This document shows, in pieces, positions 14,038-18,267 of a DNA stretch of 18,267 bases. Position numbers and translations under genes: made by a program. The stretch's first letter is position 1; each line of letters begins with the position of its first letter. The DNA lies in contig JBEKYH010000035.1 of assembly GCA_049511115.1 (NCBI GenBank), positions 1 through 18,267 on the forward strand, written 5' to 3'. The notes beneath the pieces were generated by a model. The model saw only the letters and a list, made by a program, of their open reading frames with translations, searched no databases and was not told where the DNA came from. The stretch is from JBEKYH01 sp049511115 (GTDB lineage Bacteria; Planctomycetota; Phycisphaerae; Tepidisphaerales; Tepidisphaeraceae).

Positions 14038-14868
14038 TCATCCTCGGTTGCGGTACTTAGTGAAGATCGACGTAACGATATCGGCCGCGACAGGCTTCTG
14101 CGAAGCGAAGAAGAGATAGTAGATCGTCGCGCCGCTCTTGTTCTTCATCGGAATCGGCTCGGGTACGTACTTGAATCCAGCCAATTTTTTTAATCGCTCA
14201 CGAAACGCCTGCACAATATCCTTATTTGTCGTTTTCTGCTCTTCTGACCCGAAGAGCGTTTCCTGTTTGACGTAGGCAACCTGGTCCCACGACTTGTCTC
14301 CCCAGAAGAGGTTCAACCGGGCAGCCTGCCCCGGCGACACCTTCTTCGGGTCTTTCCAAAGCACGTTACGGTTCATGTCCATGACCATGAAGTCTAGGAA
14401 CATGTCGATGGATTTCATTTGGCCGGCCGTCTTCATTACTTCCCATTTCAAATTCAATCCATACGGGTCTAGTACGCAAAGGCCGCGTCGAAAGTCTTCA
14501 TATCGCACCCGCGGAAATACTCTTTGAAGCAGGATGTCGTTGCAGTCGCCGTGATAGACTTGCGCCGTCGGGGACCCCTCGATGCTTTTCATCAGGAACT
14601 CGGCCTTGCTCCGATTGAGGTCTACAAAATGGTACTCCTTGAACGGTGGCTCGATTTCCAAGGCAATGATCGGACTTCCCTTAATGAGATCGCCCCGTTC
14701 GCGCGAACGGTGTAAACCCGCGCCGGCAAATCCATCGATATAGACATGGTCGAATTTGGGTTTGCTCTGCGCCGAAAGTATCTTCGAATACGCCGCCGCG
14801 TATTCGCGCAGAATATCCAGCTTTACCTCTGACCAATTCCCGATCTCGTCAGGTTCAAAGTCTGCCAT
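14038..14868 (-). CDS. tcmP: Three-Cys-motif partner protein TcmP, methyltransferase-like
   Basis: 276 residues. The protein matches the TcmP family, defined by its recurrent location beside three-cysteine-motif (DUF5131/Gp37-Gp68) proteins, as here. Motifs in order: W12-x4-L opening, YIDGFAGAG (43-51, like SAM-binding motif I), KGSP (63-66), an acidic D83 after strand 2, GDCND (107-111) and CVLDPYGLNL (131-140). The last resembles the DPPY motif IV of N6-adenine methyltransferases. The FAGAG...GSP...DP-Y order parallels RlmJ. Methyltransferase function is inference. The ATG at 14868 lacks a Shine-Dalgarno, but GATAAT lies six bases upstream, suggesting a leaderless transcript. Row 14221-14280 has 28/60 G+C, against 42/60 in fusA row 12301-12360, pointing to acquired DNA. 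Confidence 0.9.
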   Translation of the reverse strand: MADFEPDEIGNWSEVKLDILREYAAAYSKILSAQSKPKFDHVYIDGFAGAGLHRSRERGDLIKGSPIIALEIEPPFKEYHFVDLNRSKAEFLMKSIEGSPTAQVYHGDCNDILLQRVFPRVRYEDFRRGLCVLDPYGLNLKWEVMKTAGQMKSIDMFLDFMVMDMNRNVLWKDPKKVSPGQAARLNLFWGDKSWDQVAYVKQETLFGSEEQKTTNKDIVQAFRERLKKLAGFKYVPEPIPMKNKSGATIYYLFFASQKPVAADIVTSIFTKYRNRG

Positions 14869-14874
14869 CAGTGC

Positions 14875-14903
14875 ATTATCGCAACAAGTCGCACCTAACG
14901 CAA
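14875..14903 (-). promoter_or_regulatory. Candidate leaderless promoter of the tcmP-DUF5131 pair
   Basis: On the minus strand TTGCGT (14903-14898, 3/6) is followed by exactly 17 bases and GATAAT (14880-14875, 5/6). Six bases then separate the -10 from the ATG at 14868, so transcription would start on the ATG. The absence of any Shine-Dalgarno before tcmP fits this reading. The pair could also be served by read-through from the upstream genes. Confidence 0.35.
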
Positions 14904-14915
14904 ACCAAACAAATT

Positions 14916-15308
14916 TTAATCAAGCCCCCCAATCCACAACCCCTCCTTCCCCCACCAAATCCTCCTCGGCCCGCCCGTCGGATCATCATCCCGCCAAACC
15001 GGGCGCCCGCGCCCCAACGCCTCAATGCGCTTCACCAGATCATTCCCGCTCGCCACCAGCGCAGCCGCCTCTTCCTCGGTGATCGGCAGCACACTCACAT
15101 ATTGCGAATCATCCCCGCCGACCCAATCGATGGTTTCGGTGAAAATGCTCACGCACCGCTGGCCGCACTCCGGGCAGGCCAGGATGCTCACGATGAAATG
15201 CTCTTCATCCACCAGCCGCGCGAGAAGCCTGAATTTCGTCTTGGCCAGCGCCATCGCCTGCGCGTCGGCTTTGAAGCACTGCTCGCAACCAAATTCGCCG
15301 GCTGCCAT
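14916..15308 (-). CDS. Conserved-looking hypothetical protein with paired cysteines (zinc-ribbon-like)
   Basis: 130 residues, soluble. Two cysteine pairs, CEQC (8-11) and CPECGQRC (45-52), are spaced like a small zinc ribbon. The rest contains SIFTETIDWVGGDDSQYVSVLPIT and ends in a Trp-rich segment (RRIWWGKEGLWIGG). I recall similar uncharacterised proteins (FTE-x-IDW-x-GGDDPQ) but know no function. The ATG at 15308 has GGGAG 11 bases upstream. It lies 46 bp after the HD gene and 47 bp before tcmP, all on the same strand, so co-transcription is possible. Its codon use is GC-rich like the host genes, which argues that it belongs with the HD gene and not with the tcmP pair. Confidence 0.75.
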   Translation of the reverse strand: MAAGEFGCEQCFKADAQAMALAKTKFRLLARLVDEEHFIVSILACPECGQRCVSIFTETIDWVGGDDSQYVSVLPITEEEAAALVASGNDLVKRIEALGRGRPVWRDDDPTGGPRRIWWGKEGLWIGGLD

Positions 15309-15354
15309 ATTAAAGGTGCTCCCAGTGACGAAGCTGTTCCCCGCTCACAGAAAA

Positions 15355-15819
15355 TCACGGCGTTCCCGTCAGCCGTTTCCACGCCTTGAGATATTTCGCC
15401 AGTCGCTCCATATCGCGCTCTGAAATCCCCGGCAGCCGCCGCACGTCCATGTTATCTCTCAGGTCGGCCAGCTTCACCTGCTTGGCAATCGGATTCCCCG
15501 CGGCCCGCTCGACGAACTGCTCATAATTCTCCCCCTCTCGCTTGGTAACGCAGTCCAGGGCGGCGATGATCTCCTCGGAAAAGCCGAGTTTGCGCAAATC
15601 ATCAAACGTGCGCCCCGTGTCCTCGACGACATCGTGCAGCACGGCCACGATGCGCTCATTGACGGTCTCGCAGAAAAACATTACCCGCAGCGGATGCAGA
15701 ATATACGGCTGCCCATTCTTGTCGCGCTGCCCCCGATGCGCCTCAACGGCCAGGGCGATCGCATCTTCCAGTGTCGCGTGTTGCGCGGGTGTCGCCGCCG
15801 ATGGGTTGTCCGTGGACAT
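15355..15819 (-). CDS. HD-domain phosphohydrolase, small RelA/SpoT-hydrolase (MESH1)-like
   Basis: 154 residues from the ATG at 15819. Motifs match the (p)ppGpp-hydrolase HD domain: AHRGQRDKNGQPYILHPLRV (27-46), VAVLHDVVEDTG with H62/D63 and E66/D67, and KLADLRDNMD near the C-terminal part. No synthetase, TGS or ACT domain is present, so it would be a stand-alone hydrolase of ppGpp or a related nucleotide (NADPH for MESH1). I chose 15819 over the longer frame to 15891 because AAGGA sits nine bases before it and because a good -10 element overlaps the upstream ATG, placing that ATG outside the transcript. It is first in a possible four-gene minus-strand run. Confidence 0.88.
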   Translation of the reverse strand: MSTDNPSAATPAQHATLEDAIALAVEAHRGQRDKNGQPYILHPLRVMFFCETVNERIVAVLHDVVEDTGRTFDDLRKLGFSEEIIAALDCVTKREGENYEQFVERAAGNPIAKQVKLADLRDNMDVRRLPGISERDMERLAKYLKAWKRLTGTP

Positions 15820-15881
15820 TTTGTTTTCCTTGTCACTTATCGCGGCATTTAAGTCGTCAGAGTGGTCGCAGCGCCACGGTG

Positions 15882-15909
15882 AATATATCATTCATGAAGC
15901 CCGCGCCAA
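15882..15909 (-). promoter_or_regulatory. Candidate promoter of the HD phosphohydrolase gene
   Basis: Minus strand: TTGGCG (15909-15904, 4/6), a 16-base spacer, TATATT (15887-15882, 5/6). Initiation near 15875 gives a leader of about 55 bases to the ATG at 15819, which carries AAGGA. The position excludes the upstream ATG at 15891 as the start. Confidence 0.45.
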
Positions 15910-15965
15910 CGTGACCGGCGGGCAATGTGTAGAGGCGAACCATTAACGCATCCCATGTAGACCAG

Positions 15966-18023
15966 TTGTTAGACGCTGCCGCTTCGTTGCTTGAGGCCGG
16001 TGATTTGACGCGCGCCGAATCCACCTATCGGCAAGTGTTGGGAATCTCGCCCCAGCACGCCGTCGCCTTGCTTGGCCTTGCCGACATTGCGCTGCGCTCC
16101 GGCCGCGGAGCGCTCGCGCTGGAACTGATCGAGAGAGCCATCGCAACCGATCCCCAGGAGGCGGATTATCACGGCGCTCTGGGCGCGGCGCTCGCGGCCC
16201 AGGGCCGCTGGCTGGAGGCGCTCACGCCTTTTCAGGCGGCGGTTTCACTGCGGCCGGGAGATCATCAATCGCTCTTGAGTCTGGCCGAAGCGCTGTGGAA
16301 GACGGGAAGTTTTGACGACGGCGCCCGCGCGTTCCTGCAGGCGTCCGACCTGGCGCCGGGGGACCTGCAACTGCAACGGCACATCGCCGACGCCCTGCGG
16401 CAGATGGGCCGGGCGAATGAGGCGATTCATGTCCTCAATCGCCTTCTCGCCAGCCACCCCGACGACCTCGAAGCGCTCAATGCCGCGGGGGTGGCGCTCG
16501 TCCAGGTCGGCGAAGTTGACAAAGCCATCGCCTCGTTTGAGCGCTTCGTCGAGCTGCGGCCGGCCGATCCCGTTGGATACAACAACCTGGCCGCCGCCCT
16601 CGGCGCCGCGGGACGGACCGAGGAAATCATCGAGACCTTCCACCGGGCTTTGAAGCTGAATCCGAACTACGCCACCGGCCACCATAACCTCGCGAACGCG
16701 CTGAAGGATCATGGAGAAATCGAAGAGGCAATCGCCGCATACGACGCTGCCGCGTCGCTCGACCCCGGTTACGGTCCGACCCAAAGCAATCGGCTGTTTG
16801 CGCTGCACTTTCATCCCCAATATGACGCCCATGCGATCTTTCGCGAACACCAGGCTTGGGGCCGCCGGCACTCGCGCCGGCACGCCGCGCGGCGCGGTCC
16901 GCTTGCCAACGATCCCGCCCCCCAGCGGCGTCTGCGCGTGGGCTACGTTTCCTCCGACTTTCGCGCGCACGTCGTGGGCTGGAACCTTCGGCCGTTGTTT
17001 GCGCATCACAGCCACGATCAGTTCGAGATTCATTGCTACGCCGACGTGAGAGCGGCCGACGAGCTGACCGGGTTGTTGCGGTCTCAAGCGGATGTCTGGC
17101 GCGATATCTGCGGCCTGAGCGACGATCTCGTCGCCGATCGGATTCGCGAAGATCAGATCGACCTTCTCGTCGATCTCTCCCTGCACACCGACGGCAACCG
17201 CCTGGCTGTTTTTGCGCAAAAGCCGGCCCCGGTGCAGATCACCTACCTCGGCTACTGCGGCACGAGTGGGCTTGAGGAGATGGATTATCGGCTGAGCGAT
17301 CCATACCTCGATCCGCCCGGTTGCGACGAGGGATGCTACTCCGAGCAAACCATCCTCCTGCCCAGAACCTATTGGTGTTACCAGCCCGGCGGCGCGACTC
17401 CCCAGCCGTCGCGGCTTCCGGCCGAGCACGCGGGGTTTGTGACCTTTTGCTGCCTGAATAATTTTGCCAAGGCATCGACGCGCGCATTGGCCCTGTGGGG
17501 ACGCATCCTGCGCCAGACCCCTCGGTCGCGCCTGTTGCTCCACGGGCCGTCCGCGGCCCCCGGAGGCGTGGTCCACTGGCGGCTCGAGCGTGCCGGCGTC
17601 CCTCTTGACCGGGTGCAACTGCTCCCCAGGCATTCGTGGACGGATTACATCCAGACATACCAGGGCGCCGACATCGCCCTGGACCCGTTCCCATTTTCCG
17701 GCGGGATCACCACCTGCGACAGCCTCTGGATGGGCGTTCCGGTGGTGAGCCTGCGCGGACGCACGGCCGTGGGCCGCGGCGGCGCGAGCATTCTCGCTAA
17801 CGTCGGACTTTCGGAACTGGTGGCGGACGATGAGGAGGGCTATCTCCGCCTTGCCGTCGCCCTGGCCAATGATCGCTCACGACTCATCGGCATGCGGAAT
17901 TCACTTCGCGGGCGAATGCAGCGCTCGCCGCTGATGGATGCCGCGTCTTTCGCCCGCGACATTGAAACGGCGTACCGCGACATGTGGCGGCGGTGGTGCG
18001 AACGCCACCAGAGCCCAGGCTAG
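15966..18023 (+). CDS. TPR-repeat O-GlcNAc transferase, SPINDLY/GT41-like
   Basis: 685 residues from the TTG at 15966. About eight tetratricopeptide repeats fill residues 1-285 (for example AYDAAASLDPGYG, FHRALKLNPNYATGHHNLA). A GT41 catalytic region follows at about 320-680: GYVSSDFRAH with H335 at the position of human OGT H498, DLSLHTDGNRL, KPAPVQITYLGYCGTSGLE, FCCLNNFAKAS with K502 matching the UDP-contacting Lys, and DPFPFSGGITTCDSLWMGVP. It is predicted to transfer a sugar from a nucleotide donor to Ser/Thr of cytoplasmic proteins. Donor and targets are unknown. The start is uncertain. No Shine-Dalgarno precedes the TTG, but AGAGG (15931-15935) lies six bases before an in-frame ATT at 15942, which would add eight residues. 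Its stop shares CTAG with the convergent gene at the right edge. Confidence 0.92.
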   Translation: MLDAAASLLEAGDLTRAESTYRQVLGISPQHAVALLGLADIALRSGRGALALELIERAIATDPQEADYHGALGAALAAQGRWLEALTPFQAAVSLRPGDHQSLLSLAEALWKTGSFDDGARAFLQASDLAPGDLQLQRHIADALRQMGRANEAIHVLNRLLASHPDDLEALNAAGVALVQVGEVDKAIASFERFVELRPADPVGYNNLAAALGAAGRTEEIIETFHRALKLNPNYATGHHNLANALKDHGEIEEAIAAYDAAASLDPGYGPTQSNRLFALHFHPQYDAHAIFREHQAWGRRHSRRHAARRGPLANDPAPQRRLRVGYVSSDFRAHVVGWNLRPLFAHHSHDQFEIHCYADVRAADELTGLLRSQADVWRDICGLSDDLVADRIREDQIDLLVDLSLHTDGNRLAVFAQKPAPVQITYLGYCGTSGLEEMDYRLSDPYLDPPGCDEGCYSEQTILLPRTYWCYQPGGATPQPSRLPAEHAGFVTFCCLNNFAKASTRALALWGRILRQTPRSRLLLHGPSAAPGGVVHWRLERAGVPLDRVQLLPRHSWTDYIQTYQGADIALDPFPFSGGITTCDSLWMGVPVVSLRGRTAVGRGGASILANVGLSELVADDEEGYLRLAVALANDRSRLIGMRNSLRGRMQRSPLMDAASFARDIETAYRDMWRRWCERHQSPG

Positions 18024-18267
18024 CCGCCGTTTCTGCGCCGCGCCGGCCGATTACTCGCCGTGCCTGGCACGACGGCAGCGTCGCTTTCGAGCAACCCCGC
18101 CAGCCTCCCCAGCGCCTCCCCCCAATACGCCTTCCATCGCGCCACTTCCCTGGCATTCATCAACTTCCCATGCCCCACCGCCACCTGGCTTTTCGCTGCT
18201 CCCTTCACCCAGAAATAAACTTCCACATTGGACTCACGCGATTGCCCATCGACCCAGTTTTGGCCTT
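18020..18267 (-). CDS. Unknown protein, C-terminal part, truncated by the window edge
   Basis: An open frame of 82 codons on the minus strand running off the right edge, ending at a TAG that shares CTAG with the glycosyltransferase stop. The visible residues include NWVDGQSRESNVEVYFWVKG, VAVGHGKLMNAREVARWKAY and an Arg/Pro-rich tail. The segment W-x-K-G-A-A-x6-GHGKL looks like ordered protein, but I recognise no family. The GTG at 18226 is probably internal because the frame continues upstream. It is supported by the compact convergent arrangement and the lack of another gene in this stretch. It could still be a chance frame in GC-rich DNA. Confidence 0.5.
   Translation of the reverse strand, partial: GQNWVDGQSRESNVEVYFWVKGAAKSQVAVGHGKLMNAREVARWKAYWGEALGRLAGLLESDAAVVPGTASNRPARRRNGG

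Noticed and set aside
16245..17633. A 462-codon open frame antisense to the glycosyltransferase gene
   Set aside because: It lies wholly within the TPR-GT41 gene, shows no motif, and its composition is that of a reversed GC-rich gene.

Overview
The window is a gene-dense, GC-rich bacterial chromosome segment. I would place it in the Planctomycetota, with moderate confidence. The reasons are a secreted subtilase with a PEP-CTERM anchor, a stand-alone EF-G with an enlarged domain IV loop, a TPR/SPINDLY-type O-GlcNAc transferase, a multi-domain HD-GYP signalling gene, and several intergenic palindromic repeats of a kind I recall from planctomycete genomes. No RNA gene, CRISPR array or insertion sequence was found.

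Layout. 5-277 (+): a small HTH (XRE) antitoxin-like protein at the left edge, its start possibly outside the window. 7491-285 (-): six co-directional genes, running sensor histidine kinase, single-domain response regulator, GAF/HD-GYP c-di-GMP phosphodiesterase, STAS protein, GspE/PilB ATPase, GspF/PilC platform protein. Most junctions are 3-10 bp, which suggests a signalling cassette wired to a type IV pilus or type II secretion motor. The gspE-gspF junction is interrupted by a 117-bp hairpin-bearing insertion flanked by a 12-bp duplication of the end of gspE.

7830-9587 (+): an exported S8 protease with Glu at the expected catalytic Asp position and a PEP-CTERM tail. A 794-bp intergenic stretch follows. 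It holds a two-hairpin inverted repeat, the remnant of an HTH antitoxin with an operator-like palindrome, and the promoter and long leader of fusA. 10382-12514 (+): EF-G. Then come a 31-bp perfect inverted repeat and a NUDIX hydrolase (12748-13302).

15819-13299 (-): a RelA/SpoT-like HD phosphohydrolase, an unknown four-cysteine protein, TcmP and a DUF5131 (phage Gp37/Gp68) protein. The last two form a known but functionally uncharacterised pair. Here their motifs look like a SAM methyltransferase and a radical-SAM enzyme, in DNA of visibly lower G+C. This is the best candidate for an undescribed system in the window. 15966-18023 (+): the TPR-GT41 glycosyltransferase, which converges on an unknown gene running off the right edge.

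In two convergent gene pairs the stop codons share a palindromic tetranucleotide (TTAA, CTAG). Promoter assignments are hexamer matches read by eye. Functional calls rest on motif recognition, with no database search.
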